A stretch of 64,000 bases of DNA from Vibrio splendidus (GCF_024347615.1 NZ_AP025508.1:62001-126000), one strand, 5' to 3'; numbered from the stretch's first letter, positions 48,284 through 58,698 are shown. The notes: generated by a model not told the origin, from the sequence alone. A program made the numbers and translations.

Positions 48284-49785
48284 TGGCTGAATTGGTAGGG
48301 GCGGCACGTACTTATCAGCGCTTGCCGTTTAGCTTTGCGAATCGCTATAAGATGGTGTTGGAGTATCAACATCCAGAGCGCGCACCGATACTTTATTATG
48401 TTGAGCCACTGAAATCGGCGGCGATCATTGAAGTGAGTCGAGTGGTGAAAAATGGTTTTACGCCACAAGCGATTACTCTCGATGAGTTTGATAAAAAACT
48501 GACCGATGCTTATCAGCGTGACTCGTCAGAAGCTCGTCAGCTCATGGAAGACATTGGTGCTGATAGTGATGATTTTTTCTCACTAGCGGAAGAGCTGCCT
48601 CAAGACGAAGACTTACTTGAATCAGAAGACGACGCGCCAATTATCAAGTTAATCAATGCGATGCTGGGTGAGGCGATCAAAGAGGGTGCTTCGGATATAC
48701 ACATCGAAACCTTTGAAAAGTCACTTTGTATCCGTTTCCGTGTTGATGGTGTGCTGCGTGATGTTTTAGCGCCAAGCCGTAAACTGGCTCCGTTATTGGT
48801 TTCGCGTGTCAAGGTTATGGCTAAATTGGACATTGCGGAAAAACGCGTGCCACAAGATGGTCGTATCTCTCTGCGTATCGGTGGCCGAGCGGTTGATGTT
48901 CGTGTTTCAACCATGCCTTCTTCGCACGGTGAGCGTGTGGTAATGCGTCTGTTGGACAAAAACGCCACTCGTCTAGACTTGCACAGTTTAGGTATGACAG
49001 CAGAAAACCATGAAAACTTCCGTAAGCTGATTCAGCGCCCACACGGCATTATCTTGGTGACCGGCCCGACAGGTTCAGGTAAATCGACGACCCTGTACGC
49101 AGGCCTGCAAGAACTCAACAGCAATGAACGAAACATTTTAACCGTTGAAGACCCGATCGAATTTGATATCGATGGCATTGGTCAAACACAAGTGAACCCT
49201 AAGGTTGATATGACCTTTGCGCGTGGTTTACGTGCCATTCTTCGTCAAGATCCTGATGTGGTTATGATTGGTGAGATCCGTGATTTGGAAACCGCAGAGA
49301 TCGCTGTCCAAGCCTCTTTGACAGGTCACTTAGTTATGTCGACTCTGCATACCAATACTGCAGTCGGTGCGATTACACGTCTGCGTGATATGGGCATTGA
49401 ACCTTTCTTGATCTCTTCTTCACTGCTGGGTGTTTTGGCTCAGCGCCTGGTTCGTACTTTATGTAACGAATGTAAAGAACCTTATGAAGCCGATAAAGAG
49501 CAGAAGAAACTGTTTGGGTTGAAGAAGAAAGAAAGCCTGACGCTTTACCATGCCAAAGGTTGTGAAGAGTGTGGCCACAAGGGTTATCGAGGTCGTACGG
49601 GTATTCATGAGCTGCTGATGATTGATGACTCAGTACAAGAGCTGATTCACAGTGAAGCGGGTGAGCAGGCGATTGAGAAGGCAATTCGTGGCACAACCCC
49701 AAGTATTCGCGATGATGGCTTGAGCAAAGTTCTGAAAGGGGTAACGTCCCTAGAAGAAGTGATGCGCGTGACCAAGGAAGTCTAG
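48283..49785 (+). CDS. gspE: Type II secretion ATPase GspE (EpsE)
   Basis: A 500-residue cytosolic hexameric ATPase that powers pseudopilus assembly. The N-terminal domain (~1-100) binds GspL. Walker A is [11 protein letters not shown] (~residue 262), the Asp box DPIEFD, Walker [15 protein letters not shown] and the His box LHTNTA. A four-Cys zinc motif (CNECKEP and CEECGHKG, ~395-430) is intact. It shares one base with gspD and is two bases from gspF. Confidence 0.97.
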   Translation: MAELVGAARTYQRLPFSFANRYKMVLEYQHPERAPILYYVEPLKSAAIIEVSRVVKNGFTPQAITLDEFDKKLTDAYQRDSSEARQLMEDIGADSDDFFSLAEELPQDEDLLESEDDAPIIKLINAMLGEAIKEGASDIHIETFEKSLCIRFRVDGVLRDVLAPSRKLAPLLVSRVKVMAKLDIAEKRVPQDGRISLRIGGRAVDVRVSTMPSSHGERVVMRLLDKNATRLDLHSLGMTAENHENFRKLIQRPHGIILVTGPTGSGKSTTLYAGLQELNSNERNILTVEDPIEFDIDGIGQTQVNPKVDMTFARGLRAILRQDPDVVMIGEIRDLETAEIAVQASLTGHLVMSTLHTNTAVGAITRLRDMGIEPFLISSSLLGVLAQRLVRTLCNECKEPYEADKEQKKLFGLKKKESLTLYHAKGCEECGHKGYRGRTGIHELLMIDDSVQELIHSEAGEQAIEKAIRGTTPSIRDDGLSKVLKGVTSLEEVMRVTKEV

Positions 49786-49786
49786 T

Positions 49787-51007
49787 ATGGCGGCATTTGA
49801 ATACAAAGCATTGGATGCCAAAGGCAAAAGTAAAAAAGGCTCGATTGAAGCAGATAATGCTCGTCAGGCTCGCCAAAGAATAAAAGAACTTGGCTTGATG
49901 CCAGTTGAGATGACCGAGGCTAAAGCAAAGACAGCAAAAGGTGCTCAACCATCGACCAGCTTTAAACGCGGTATTAGTACACCTGATTTGGCTTTAATTA
50001 CTCGTCAGATATCAACGCTCGTTCAATCTGGTATGCCGCTAGAAGAGTGTTTGAAGGCTGTAGCCGAGCAATCTGAAAAGCCACGTATTCGAACGATGTT
50101 GTTGGCAGTTCGCTCTAAGGTGACGGAAGGTTATTCGTTAGCGGACAGTCTGTCTGATTTCCCTCACATCTTCGATGAGCTATTTAGAGCCATGGTCGCA
50201 GCTGGTGAGAAATCTGGCCACTTAGATGCGGTATTGGAACGACTGGCTGACTACGCTGAGAATCGTCAGAAAATGCGCTCTAAGCTGCTGCAAGCGATGA
50301 TCTACCCAATCGTGCTGGTGGTGTTTGCGGTGACGATTGTGTCGTTCCTACTGGCTACGGTAGTGCCTAAGATCGTTGAGCCTATTATCCAAATGGGACA
50401 AGAGCTTCCTCAATCGACACAATTTTTATTAGCATCGAGTGAATTTATTCAGAATTGGGGTATCCAATTACTGTTGTTGACCCTTGGTGTGATTGTTGTT
50501 GTGAAGACCGCGCTGAAAAAGCCGGGCGTTCGTATGAGTTGGGATCGCAAACTATTGAGTATCCCGCTTATCGGCAAGATAGCGAAAGGGATCAATACCT
50601 CTCGTTTTGCACGCACACTTTCTATCTGTACATCGAGTGCGATTCCAATCCTCGAAGGGATGAAGGTCGCGGTTGATGTCATGTCGAATCACCATGTGAA
50701 ACAGCAAGTATTACAGGCTTCAGACAGTGTTCGAGAAGGCGCGAGCCTACGTAAAGCGTTGGATCAAACCAAACTTTTTCCACCGATGATGCTGCATATG
50801 ATCGCCAGTGGTGAGCAGAGTGGTCAGTTGGAACAGATGCTGACAAGAGCGGCAGACAACCAAGACCAAAGCTTTGAGTCGACGGTTAATATCGCCCTAG
50901 GTATTTTTACCCCAGCCCTTATCGCGTTGATGGCAGGCTTAGTGCTGTTTATCGTGATGGCGACGCTGATGCCAATGCTTGAAATGAACAATTTAATGAG
51001 TGGTTAA
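49787..51007 (+). CDS. gspF: Type II secretion platform protein GspF (EpsF)
   Basis: A 406-residue polytopic protein at the centre of the inner-membrane platform. It has two similar cytosolic GspF domains (~70-195 and ~270-395) and three transmembrane segments, including IVLVVFAVTIVSFLLATVVP and the final ALIALMAGLVLFIVMATLMP. The repeat motif ALITRQISTLVQSGMPLEE is conserved. It starts two bases after gspE. Confidence 0.96.
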   Translation: MAAFEYKALDAKGKSKKGSIEADNARQARQRIKELGLMPVEMTEAKAKTAKGAQPSTSFKRGISTPDLALITRQISTLVQSGMPLEECLKAVAEQSEKPRIRTMLLAVRSKVTEGYSLADSLSDFPHIFDELFRAMVAAGEKSGHLDAVLERLADYAENRQKMRSKLLQAMIYPIVLVVFAVTIVSFLLATVVPKIVEPIIQMGQELPQSTQFLLASSEFIQNWGIQLLLLTLGVIVVVKTALKKPGVRMSWDRKLLSIPLIGKIAKGINTSRFARTLSICTSSAIPILEGMKVAVDVMSNHHVKQQVLQASDSVREGASLRKALDQTKLFPPMMLHMIASGEQSGQLEQMLTRAADNQDQSFESTVNIALGIFTPALIALMAGLVLFIVMATLMPMLEMNNLMSG

Positions 51008-51095
51008 CGTACTGCTCATCAGACGTTAGTTTTTGGATTATCGAGAAGAAGGACATCATTTCCCTTAACTCGCTATCTGTAATTTGGAGAAAATA

Positions 51096-51539
51096 ATGAA
51101 AAATAAAATGAAAAAACAGTCAGGCTTTACTCTATTGGAAGTCATGGTTGTTGTCGTTATCCTTGGTGTTTTAGCAAGCTTTGTTGTACCTAACCTTTTG
51201 GGCAACAAAGAGAAAGCGGATCAACAAAAAGCCATTACTGATATCGTGGCGCTAGAAAACGCGTTAGATATGTATAAGTTGGATAACAGCGTTTACCCAA
51301 CAACGGATCAAGGCCTTGACGGGTTGGTGACAAAGCCAAGCAGCCCAGAGCCTCGTAACTACCGTGACGGCGGCTACATCAAGCGTCTACCAAACGACCC
51401 TTGGGGCAATGAGTACCAATACCTAAGCCCTGGTGACAACGGTACGATTGATATCTTCACTCTTGGCGCTGATGGTCAAGAAGGCGGTGAAGGTATCGCT
51501 GCGGATATCGGTAACTGGAACATGCAGGATTTCCAATAA
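51096..51539 (+). CDS. gspG: Major pseudopilin GspG (EpsG)
   Basis: A 147-residue major pseudopilin. The prepilin signal MKNKMKKQSG is cut before FTLLEVMVVVVILGVLAS, with the Glu at position 5 of the mature protein. The C-terminal part has the calcium-loop motif LPNDPWGNEYQY of GspG proteins. The start is the ATG with GGAG seven bases before it; an upstream TTG in frame is not supported. It is separated from gspF by 88 bases. Confidence 0.96.
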   Translation: MKNKMKKQSGFTLLEVMVVVVILGVLASFVVPNLLGNKEKADQQKAITDIVALENALDMYKLDNSVYPTTDQGLDGLVTKPSSPEPRNYRDGGYIKRLPNDPWGNEYQYLSPGDNGTIDIFTLGADGQEGGEGIAADIGNWNMQDFQ

Positions 51540-51635
51540 GCTTCGGCTTGTTGCTTGATTCGTTCCTGTTGGTTGATAAGTTATTGAGCTTGATACGTTA
51601 TTGATGGTAGGACGTAAACAGATGGAGTCTACAAG

Positions 51636-52229
51636 GTGAAAACTAAGCAAACACAGCCAGGTTTCACCTTGATTGAGATTCTCTTGGTGTTGGTACTACT
51701 GTCACTAACGGCGGTCGCGGTGATTTCGACCATTCCTACCAACAGCAAAGATGTTGCCAAAAAATACGCTCAAAGCTTTTATCAGCGAATTCAGCTACTC
51801 AATGAAGAGGCTATTTTGAGTGGTTTAGATTTTGGTGTTCGTGTTGATGAAAAGAAATCGACTTACGTTTTGATGACTTTGAAGTCTGATGGTTGGCAAG
51901 AAACTGAGTTCGAAAAGATCCCCTCTTCAACTGAATTACCAGAAGACCTCGCACTGACACTGACACTCGGTGGCGGCGCGTGGGAAGACGACGATCGCCT
52001 TTTTAATCCGGGAAGCTTATTTGATGAAGATATGTTTGCGGATCTGGAAGAGGAAAAGAAGCCAAAGCCACCACAGATCTACATCTTGTCGAGTGCTGAA
52101 ACGACACCGTTTACGCTTTCTTTCTACCCAAACACCGGTGATACCGTGCAAGATGGCTGGCGTATTCGAGTGTTAGATAATGGTGTGATTCGATTGCTAG
52201 AGCCGGGAGAAGAAGATGAAGAGGAATAA
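51636..52229 (+). CDS. gspH: Minor pseudopilin GspH (EpsH)
   Basis: A 197-residue minor pseudopilin with GTG start and prepilin site QPG|FTLIEILLVLVLLSL. The globular part contains an acidic, Pro/Lys segment (LFDEDMFADLEEEKKPKPPQ, ~residues 128-147) that looks like a surface loop. The C-terminus is acidic (EPGEEDEEE) and overlaps gspI by 14 bases. Confidence 0.92.
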   Translation: MKTKQTQPGFTLIEILLVLVLLSLTAVAVISTIPTNSKDVAKKYAQSFYQRIQLLNEEAILSGLDFGVRVDEKKSTYVLMTLKSDGWQETEFEKIPSSTELPEDLALTLTLGGGAWEDDDRLFNPGSLFDEDMFADLEEEKKPKPPQIYILSSAETTPFTLSFYPNTGDTVQDGWRIRVLDNGVIRLLEPGEEDEEE

Positions 52230-52605
52230 CCGTTCTCGTTCTCGTGGTATGCCTCTTGGTTCTCGAGGAATGACTCTGCTTGAAGTATTGGTTGCGCTCG
52301 CTATCTTCGCTACGGCGGCGATCAGTGTGATTCGTGCCGTCACCCAGCACATCAATACGCTCAGCTATCTAGAAGAAAAAACTTTCGCGGCGATGGTCGT
52401 TGATAATCAAATGGCCTTAGTGATGCTGCATCCTGAGAAGCTTAAAAAAGCGCAGGGCACGCAAGAGTTAGCGGGAAGAGAGTGGTTCTGGAAGGTGACT
52501 CCCATCGATACCAGCGATAATTTATTAAAGGCGTTTGATGTGAGTGCGGCAACCAGCAAGAAAGCGTCTCCAGTCGTTACGGTGCGAAGTTATGTGGTTA
52601 ACTAA
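52216..52605 (+). CDS. gspI: Minor pseudopilin GspI (EpsI)
   Basis: A 129-residue minor pseudopilin. The prepilin cleavage is in GSRG|MTLLEVLVALAIFAT. The core has EEKTFAAMVVDNQMA, typical of GspI. GspI nucleates the pseudopilus tip with GspJ and GspK. It overlaps gspH upstream and gspJ downstream by 14 bases each. Confidence 0.94.
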   Translation: MKRNNRSRSRGMPLGSRGMTLLEVLVALAIFATAAISVIRAVTQHINTLSYLEEKTFAAMVVDNQMALVMLHPEKLKKAQGTQELAGREWFWKVTPIDTSDNLLKAFDVSAATSKKASPVVTVRSYVVN

Positions 52606-52663
52606 GAGCGTGTGGTCAACTAAGACCATGTCGCTAAATAAAAGCATGTCGGCAAATAAGCCT
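52592..52663 (+). repeat. Four 18-bp tandem repeats encoding the gspJ leader
   Basis: Four imperfect 18-base units start at 52592, 52610, 52628 and 52646. Each begins ATG or GTG, followed by TGG or TCG, and contains AACTAAG or AAATAA. They encode the six-residue units [18 protein letters not shown] and MSANKP. The first unit also contains the gspI stop codon. Confidence 0.88.
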
Positions 52664-53359
52664 ACGCCGCGTAAACAAGGTCTTTCTTCCAAAGGTAAAG
52701 GCTTTACCCTAATTGAAGTTTTGGTCTCGATCGCTATCTTTGCCACGTTAAGTATGGCGGCTTATCAGGTAGTGAATCAGGTTCAGCGCAGCAACGAGCT
52801 CTCAATTGAGCGCAGTGCTCGTTTAAATCAACTGCAACGTAGCTTAGTCATTTTAGATAATGATTTTCGCCAGATGGCGGTACGAAAATTTCGTACCAAT
52901 GGTGAAGAAGCATCATCTAAGCTGATCTTAATGAAAGAGTATTTACTGGACTCCGACAGTGTTGGCATCATGTTTACTCGCCTAGGTTGGCACAACCCGC
53001 AGCAGCAGTTTCCTCGCGGAGAAGTAACGAAAGTTGGCTACCGCATCAAAGAAGAAACACTTGAGCGTGTATGGTGGCGTTACCCAGATACGCCTGCAGG
53101 CCAAGAAGGTGTGATTACTCCTCTGCTTGATGATGTCGAAAGCTTTGAAATCGAGTTTTATGACGGGAGTCGCTGGGGTAAAGAGTGGCAAACCGATAAG
53201 TCCCTGCCGAAAGCGGTGAGGCTCAAGCTGACACTGAAAGACTATGGTGAGATAGAACGTGTTTATCTCACTCCAGGTGGCACCCTAGATCAGGCCGATG
53301 ATGCTTCAAGTAATGACTCTTCAGGCAGTAGTGAGGGGAATAATGACTCATCGAACTAA
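52592..53359 (+). CDS. gspJ: Minor pseudopilin GspJ (EpsJ) with an extended leader
   Basis: A 255-residue minor pseudopilin; the prepilin site is [19 protein letters not shown]. The chosen ATG gives MWLTKSVWS, similar to V. cholerae EpsJ (MWRTNQ...), and overlaps gspI by 14 bases. The leader before cleavage is ~38 residues, against about 14 in EpsJ as I recall, because of four 18-bp repeats. Starts at 52628 or 52646 would give shorter leaders. The C-terminus is a Ser/Asp/Asn-rich tail. It overlaps gspK by 17 bases. Confidence 0.93.
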   Translation: MWLTKSVWSTKTMSLNKSMSANKPTPRKQGLSSKGKGFTLIEVLVSIAIFATLSMAAYQVVNQVQRSNELSIERSARLNQLQRSLVILDNDFRQMAVRKFRTNGEEASSKLILMKEYLLDSDSVGIMFTRLGWHNPQQQFPRGEVTKVGYRIKEETLERVWWRYPDTPAGQEGVITPLLDDVESFEIEFYDGSRWGKEWQTDKSLPKAVRLKLTLKDYGEIERVYLTPGGTLDQADDASSNDSSGSSEGNNDSSN

Positions 53360-54392
53360 TAAGCGTATAGCGACAAGGTCAGCCTTGGGACGTAAACAAC
53401 GTGGTGTCGCGCTGATCATTATTTTGATGCTATTGGCGATCATGGCCACTATTGCTGGCAGCATGTCTGAACGTCTGTTTACTCAATTCAAGCGTGTTGG
53501 TAATCAATTGAATTACCAGCAAGCTTACTGGTACAGCATTGGTGTGGAAGCGCTTGTGCAAGACGGCATTAGGCAAAGCTACAAAGACAGTGATACCGTA
53601 AACTTAAGCCAGCCGTGGGCGTTAGAAGAGCAAGTGTACCCACTCGATTATGGCCAAGTTAAGGGTCGAATCGTTGACGCTCAGGCGTGTTTTAATCTTA
53701 ATGCCTTGGCTGGGGTTACGACGACTTCAAGTAACCAGACACCTTATTTAATCACGGTTTGGCAAACCTTGTTGGAAAACCAAGACGTTGAGCCTTATCA
53801 GGCTGAGGTTATCGCAAATTCCAGCTGGGAGTTTGTTGATGGTGATACCCGAACCACCTCTTCGTCTGGCGTAGAAGACAGCACCTATGAAGCGATGAAG
53901 CCATCTTATCTGGCGGCGAATGGTTTAATGGCAGATGAATCCGAGTTACGAGCGGTTTATCAGGTCACTGGTGAGGTGATGAATAAGGTTCGTCCATTTG
54001 TTTGCGCTTTACCCACCGATGATTTCCGATTGAATGTTAATACACTCTCGGAAAAACAGGCGCCTTTATTAGAAGCGATGTTTGCTCCAGGCTTAAGTGA
54101 ATCGGATGCCAAACAGCTGATAGACAAGCGCCCGTTTGATGGTTGGGATACGGTCGACGCATTTATGGCCGAACCTGCCATTGTTGGCGTGAGTGCCGAA
54201 GTCAGCAAGAAAGCGAAAGCATATTTAACTGTAGATAGCGCCTATTTTGAGCTAGATGCAGAGGTATTAGTTGAGCAGTCACGTGTACGTATACGGACGC
54301 TTTTCTATAGTAGTAATCGAGAAACAGTGACGGTAGTACGCCGTCGTTTTGGAGGAATCAGTGAGCGAGTTTCTGACCGTTCGACTGAGTAG
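53343..54392 (+). CDS. gspK: Minor pseudopilin GspK (EpsK)
   Basis: A 349-residue large minor pseudopilin that caps the pseudopilus tip. The prepilin site is [20 protein letters not shown], lacking Glu at position 5, as is normal for GspK. The large globular part includes CFNLNALAG and two Cys (~residues 116 and 221 of the protein) that may bond. GAGGGG precedes the ATG. It overlaps gspJ by 17 and gspL by 32 bases. Confidence 0.94.
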   Translation: MTHRTNKRIATRSALGRKQRGVALIIILMLLAIMATIAGSMSERLFTQFKRVGNQLNYQQAYWYSIGVEALVQDGIRQSYKDSDTVNLSQPWALEEQVYPLDYGQVKGRIVDAQACFNLNALAGVTTTSSNQTPYLITVWQTLLENQDVEPYQAEVIANSSWEFVDGDTRTTSSSGVEDSTYEAMKPSYLAANGLMADESELRAVYQVTGEVMNKVRPFVCALPTDDFRLNVNTLSEKQAPLLEAMFAPGLSESDAKQLIDKRPFDGWDTVDAFMAEPAIVGVSAEVSKKAKAYLTVDSAYFELDAEVLVEQSRVRIRTLFYSSNRETVTVVRRRFGGISERVSDRSTE

Positions 54393-55590
54393 CGAACCAC
54401 AAAGCCCTGTGCAGTGGTTAGTTTGGTCGACAAGCCAACAAGAAGTGATAGCAAGTGGCGAACTGTCTAGCTGGGAACAGCTTGACGAGTTAACGCCTTA
54501 CGCTGAAAAGCGCAGCTGTATCGCTTTATTGCCGGGAAATGAATGCTTAATTAAGCGTGTTGAGATCCCGAAAGGTGCTGCTCGCCAGTTCGACTCTATG
54601 TTGCCGTTTTTGTTAGAAGACGAAGTGGCACAAGATATCGAAGACTTACATCTGACTATTTTAGATAAAGACGCGAGTCACGCTACCGTGTGTGGTGTGG
54701 ATCGTGAATGGCTAAAACACGCTTTAGAGCTGTTTCGCGAAGCCAATATTATCTTCCGTAAGGTGCTGCCAGATACACTAGCCGTGCCTTTTGAAGAACA
54801 AGGCATCAGTGCGTTGCAGATAGACCAGCATTGGTTATTGCGCCAAGGTAACTATCAAGCGGTATCGATTAGCGAAGCATGGTTACCTATGTTCCTGCAA
54901 AGTGACTGGGTTGTTGCTGGTGAGGAAGAGCAAGCGACGACAATTTTCAGCTACACCGCGATGCCGAGCGACGACGTTCAACAACAAAGTGGTGTGGAGT
55001 GGCAAGCTAAGCCTGCTGAATTGGTGATGTCTTTATTGAGTCAGCAAGCGATCACAAGCAGCGTGAATTTACTGACTGGCACCTTTAAAACCAAATCTTC
55101 ATTCAGTAAATATTGGCGTGTTTGGCAGAAAGTGGCGATTGCTGCTTGTTTGCTGGTGGCCGTGATTGTGACTCAACAAGTATTGAAGGTTCAGCAGTAT
55201 GAAGCGCAAGCCGAAGCTTACAGAGCCGAGAGTGAACGTATTTTTAGAGCTGTGCTGCCAGGTAAACAACGAATTCCGACAATAAGCTACCTTAAGCGTC
55301 AGATGAATGATGAAGCTAAGAAATACGGTGGTTCAGGCGAGGGTGAATCCCTACTCGGTTGGCTAGCATTGTTGCCTGAAACCTTAGGACAAGTGAAGTC
55401 GATCGAAGTTGAAAGCATTCGTTATGATGGTAACCGTTCTGAGGTTCGACTTCAGGCGAAAAGCTCTGACTTCCAACACTTTGAGACCGCAAGGGTGAAA
55501 CTCGAAGAGAAGTTTGTCGTTGAGCAAGGGCCATTGAACCGTAATGGCGATGCCGTATTTGGCAGTTTTACTCTTAAACCCCATCAATAA
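54361..55590 (+). CDS. gspL: Type II secretion protein GspL (EpsL)
   Basis: A 409-residue inner-membrane protein that recruits GspE. The N-terminal actin-like cytosolic domain (~1-235) is followed by a transmembrane helix ([18 protein letters not shown], ~258-276) and a periplasmic ferredoxin-like domain. The start is GTG with GGAGGA just before it ([11 protein letters not shown], as in V. cholerae EpsL); a TTG four codons earlier is not supported. It overlaps gspK by 32 bases. Confidence 0.95.
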   Translation: MSEFLTVRLSSEPQSPVQWLVWSTSQQEVIASGELSSWEQLDELTPYAEKRSCIALLPGNECLIKRVEIPKGAARQFDSMLPFLLEDEVAQDIEDLHLTILDKDASHATVCGVDREWLKHALELFREANIIFRKVLPDTLAVPFEEQGISALQIDQHWLLRQGNYQAVSISEAWLPMFLQSDWVVAGEEEQATTIFSYTAMPSDDVQQQSGVEWQAKPAELVMSLLSQQAITSSVNLLTGTFKTKSSFSKYWRVWQKVAIAACLLVAVIVTQQVLKVQQYEAQAEAYRAESERIFRAVLPGKQRIPTISYLKRQMNDEAKKYGGSGEGESLLGWLALLPETLGQVKSIEVESIRYDGNRSEVRLQAKSSDFQHFETARVKLEEKFVVEQGPLNRNGDAVFGSFTLKPHQ

Positions 55591-55610
55591 CCTGCGTAAG
55601 GAGATCAGTG

Positions 55611-56099
55611 ATGAGAAATATGATTGAACCACTCCAAGCGTGGTGGACTTCAATAAGTCAAAGAGAGCAACGATTAGTTGTTGGTTGCTCAGTTTTATTG
55701 GTGTTGGGGGTCGTTTATTGGGGGTTATTACAGCCACTCAGTCAGCGAGCTGAACTTGCACAAAGTCGTATTCAAAGTGAGAAGCAGCTTCTTGCTTGGG
55801 TAACGGACAAAGCGAATCAAGTCGTTGAACTACGAGGCAGCGGTGGCATCAGTGCCAGCCAGCCTTTAAACCAATCTGTGCCTGCTTCTATGCGTCGGTT
55901 TAACATCGAGCTGATACGCGTACAACCACGTGGTGAGATGCTGCAAGTGTGGATTAAGCCTGTACCATTTAATAAGTTCGTTGACTGGCTGACATACCTG
56001 AAAGAAAAGCAGGGTGTTGAGGTTGAGTTTATGGATATTGATCGTTCTGATAGCCCTGGGGTTATTGAGATCAACCGACTACAGTTTAAACGAGGTTAA
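55611..56099 (+). CDS. gspM: Type II secretion protein GspM (EpsM)
   Basis: A 162-residue bitopic inner-membrane protein with a helix at ~25-42 (VVGCSVLLVLGVVYWGLL) and a periplasmic domain containing IELIRVQPRGEMLQVWIKP. GspM stabilises GspL and GspE. AAGGAG lies seven bases before the ATG; a GTG one codon earlier is worse placed. It is 20 bases after gspL and one base before gspN. Confidence 0.94.
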   Translation: MRNMIEPLQAWWTSISQREQRLVVGCSVLLVLGVVYWGLLQPLSQRAELAQSRIQSEKQLLAWVTDKANQVVELRGSGGISASQPLNQSVPASMRRFNIELIRVQPRGEMLQVWIKPVPFNKFVDWLTYLKEKQGVEVEFMDIDRSDSPGVIEINRLQFKRG

Positions 56100-56100
56100 T

Positions 56101-56880
56101 GTGAAACGCGGTTTATCTTTCAAATATGGCCTGTTATTCAGCGTCATTTTTATCGTTTTTTTCTCAGTAAGCTTGTTGCTGCATTTGCCTGCCGCTTTTG
56201 CTCTCAAGCATGCGCCCGCTGTGCGTGGTTTAAGCATTGAAGGCGTTGAGGGCACCGTTTGGCAAGGTCGCGCTAACAATATTGCGTGGCAGTGTGTCAA
56301 TTACGGCTCAGTGCAGTGGGACTTCCAGTTCTCTAAACTATTCCAAGCCAAAGCCGAGCTTGCGGTTCGCTTTGGTCGTAACAGCGATATGAACTTATCC
56401 GGTAAAGGTCGTGTTGGATATAGCATGAGCGGTGCTTACGCGGAAAACTTAGTCGCATCCATGCCAGCAAGAAACGTGATGAAATATGCGCCGGCTATCC
56501 CAGTGCCAGTGTCTATTGCCGGACAAGTTGAACTGACGATCAAACATGCGGTTCATGTTCAGCCTTGGTGCCAATCTGGTGAAGGTACGCTTGCTTGGTC
56601 TGGTGCAGCAGTCGACTCGCCAGTGGGTTCATTAGACCTCGGCCCTGTGATTGCGGATATTACCTGTGAAGACAACACCATTGCAGCTAAAGGCATCCAG
56701 AAGAGTGAGCAAGTGGACAGTGAGTTCTCTGCGAGCGTAACGCCAAATCAAAGCTACACCTCGGCGGCATGGTTTAAGCCAGGCGCAGAATTCCCATCAG
56801 CGATGCAGAGCCAGCTTAAGTGGTTGGGCAACCCTGACAGCCAAGGTAAATATCAGTTTACTTACCAAGGTCGTTTTTAA
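56101..56880 (+). CDS. gspN: Type II secretion protein GspN (EpsN)
   Basis: A 259-residue protein with one N-terminal helix (YGLLFSVIFIVFFSVSLLLHLP) and a periplasmic body with VRGLSIEGVEGTVWQGRANN, as in EpsN. GspN is not needed in every type II system. The start is the GTG giving VKRGLSFKYG, one base after the gspM stop; the frame is open further upstream inside gspM. It is the last gene of the operon and a strong terminator follows. Confidence 0.93.
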   Translation: MKRGLSFKYGLLFSVIFIVFFSVSLLLHLPAAFALKHAPAVRGLSIEGVEGTVWQGRANNIAWQCVNYGSVQWDFQFSKLFQAKAELAVRFGRNSDMNLSGKGRVGYSMSGAYAENLVASMPARNVMKYAPAIPVPVSIAGQVELTIKHAVHVQPWCQSGEGTLAWSGAAVDSPVGSLDLGPVIADITCEDNTIAAKGIQKSEQVDSEFSASVTPNQSYTSAAWFKPGAEFPSAMQSQLKWLGNPDSQGKYQFTYQGRF

Positions 56881-56933
56881 CTCGGTATCGACTTCTGAGC
56901 TAGCATCCGCTGGTTATCAAATAACGAGATATA

Positions 56934-56966
56934 AAAAATGGGCACCTCAATGAGGTGCCCATTTTG
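56934..56966. terminator. Bidirectional terminator between gspN and cysQ
   Basis: ATGGGCACCTCA/TGAGGTGCCCAT stem with A and T runs. It serves the convergent gspN and cysQ genes. Confidence 0.9.
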
Positions 56967-56972
56967 TTTGAA

Positions 56973-56996
56973 TGCTTAACTGCTTAACTGCTTAAT
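56973..56996. repeat. Three 8-bp tandem repeats
   Basis: TGCTTAAC twice, then TGCTTAAT, in the 3' region between gspN and cysQ. Confidence 0.85.
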
Positions 56997-57024
56997 TGGT
57001 TAACCACGATCAAAGCCGTCGAGT

Positions 57025-57852
57025 TTAGTCTTTACCTTGTAAGATTTCTGCCCAAGGTAAGTCCGCATCGCCAAGCACAATGAAGTTTGGATTCTCTAGA
57101 GTATCCCTTTCATTGTAAGAGAGCGGCTCTAATTGAGTGCTTAGGATTCGGCCTCCGGCTTCTTCAACAATGCACTGGGTTGCGGCTGTATCCCACTCTC
57201 CGGTTGGTCCAATACGTAGATAACAATCCACAGCACCTTCTGCGACTAAACATGCTTTAAGCGCTGCTGAGCCAAGAGGAACCAAGTCGTAGTTCCAAGC
57301 AGAGCTCATACGACTAGTGATGCGGTTGATGTCTTGACGGCGACTGATCGCCATCGCGATGGATTGGTTTGGCAGTTCATGGCGGTGTGTCTTAATCTTC
57401 ACACTGTCATTAAGATCTGGGATCTTCCAAGCGCCTTTGCCACTGTAAGCGTAATAGCTCACACCTGAAACGGGGGCGTACACGACGCCCATTACCGGCT
57501 TGTTATGCTCAATTAAGGCAATAATTGTCGCGAAATCACCACTTCTTGCAATGAACTCCTGCGTACCATCCAGCGGGTCAACCAACCAGTAGCGATCCCA
57601 TTGAGATCGTTGCTCTAGGCTGATGTCGGCGTCTTCTTCGGATAATACGGGAATATCAGGCGTCAATTCACTGAGTTTTTTTAATATCAGCTTATGTGCT
57701 GCAAGGTCGGCACTGGTGACCGGAGTGTCATCACTCTTGGTGAACTCTTCGTAATCTTTTTTCTCATAGATCTCTAAGATGAGCTGTCCAGCCGATCGTG
57801 CGATCTCAATGACTGGAGGGAGGAGGTGAGACAAATCTTTTGTTATCGGCAT
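57025..57852 (-). CDS. cysQ: 3'(2'),5'-bisphosphate nucleotidase CysQ
   Basis: A 275-residue member of the inositol-monophosphatase fold, recycling 3'-phosphoadenosine 5'-phosphate made during sulfate assimilation. The metal motifs are DPLDGTQEFI (~residue 93) and GEWDTAATQCIVEEAGG (~residue 215). It follows nudE by 36 bases on the same strand; both act on nucleotide by-products. Confidence 0.95.
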   Translation of the reverse strand: MPITKDLSHLLPPVIEIARSAGQLILEIYEKKDYEEFTKSDDTPVTSADLAAHKLILKKLSELTPDIPVLSEEDADISLEQRSQWDRYWLVDPLDGTQEFIARSGDFATIIALIEHNKPVMGVVYAPVSGVSYYAYSGKGAWKIPDLNDSVKIKTHRHELPNQSIAMAISRRQDINRITSRMSSAWNYDLVPLGSAALKACLVAEGAVDCYLRIGPTGEWDTAATQCIVEEAGGRILSTQLEPLSYNERDTLENPNFIVLGDADLPWAEILQGKD

Positions 57853-57888
57853 AAATATTCTCTTACTCTTCGAGCGAGCCTGAATGTT

Positions 57889-58440
57889 CTAATTATTGTT
57901 TAATACACGAAGGGCTAATAGTAGAGCTGTAATACTGCGAGCCTCACAGAAGTCGAGATGCGTTAACAGTTCTTCGGCTTGAGCAAGTGGCCAGCGGACA
58001 ATGTCTAGTGGCTCTGGCTCATCACCTTCTAGCTTCTCTGGATAGAGTTCTTCTGCGATAAACAGCGTCATTTTGCTAGAGAAATAAGAAGGGGCGAGAA
58101 TCACTTCTTTTAAAGGCGTGAGTTTATTAGCGCCAAAGCCAATCTCTTCTTTTAGTTCACGAACCGCGGCTTCATTTGGTTGTTCGCCGGGATCAATCAG
58201 TCCTTTTGGGAAGCCGAGTTCATAGCGTTCAGTACCCGCAGCGTATTCACGCACCAACAGAATATCGCCGTGTTCAGTAATCGGAACCATCATTACTGCG
58301 TTGCGACCGCTGGGCTTCATGCGTTCGTAGGTACGCTCTACACCGTTGGAAAAGCGTAAATCGAGAGACTCGATAGAGAATAGTTTTGATTGAGCGACAG
58401 TTTGTTGAGCCAAAATTTCTGGCTTGGTCCTTTTTGTCAT
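57889..58440 (-). CDS. nudE: ADP-compounds hydrolase NudE
   Basis: A 183-residue Nudix hydrolase acting on ADP-ribose, NADH and Ap3A in E. coli. The Nudix box is GLIDPGEQPNEAAVRELKEE followed by IGFG (~residues 83-106). The length and N-terminus fit NudE. It lies upstream of cysQ with 36 bases between, so an operon is likely. Confidence 0.93.
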   Translation of the reverse strand: MTKRTKPEILAQQTVAQSKLFSIESLDLRFSNGVERTYERMKPSGRNAVMMVPITEHGDILLVREYAAGTERYELGFPKGLIDPGEQPNEAAVRELKEEIGFGANKLTPLKEVILAPSYFSSKMTLFIAEELYPEKLEGDEPEPLDIVRWPLAQAEELLTHLDFCEARSITALLLALRVLNNN

Positions 58441-58662
58441 TGCGCTCGCTCCTTAGCTCATTGGAATTCTTTCTTATAAAGTCATTCTAATATAGGGGAA
58501 ATAGAGTTGAGTTCCTAGATCCTAGTTTTCATATCCTGAAATTATTGAATCAGGAACCGATTGCGATCACTTGAATACCTTACTCCAAATGGTAACCCGC
58601 CCGTCATTATTGGCATTGAACGAGAAATAGACGGTTCAAAAGTACTCTGCTGTTTTAAACAC
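58441..58662. other. Intergenic region between nfuA terminator and nudE
   Basis: No gene or repeat seen; it should hold the nudE promoter on the minus strand. Confidence 0.4.
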
Positions 58663-58698
58663 AAAAAAAGGTTGATGCTTGCGCATCAACCTTTTTAT
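58663..58698. terminator. nfuA terminator
   Basis: GGTTGATGC/GCATCAACC stem with a 4-base loop and A/T runs on both sides. Confidence 0.88.
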
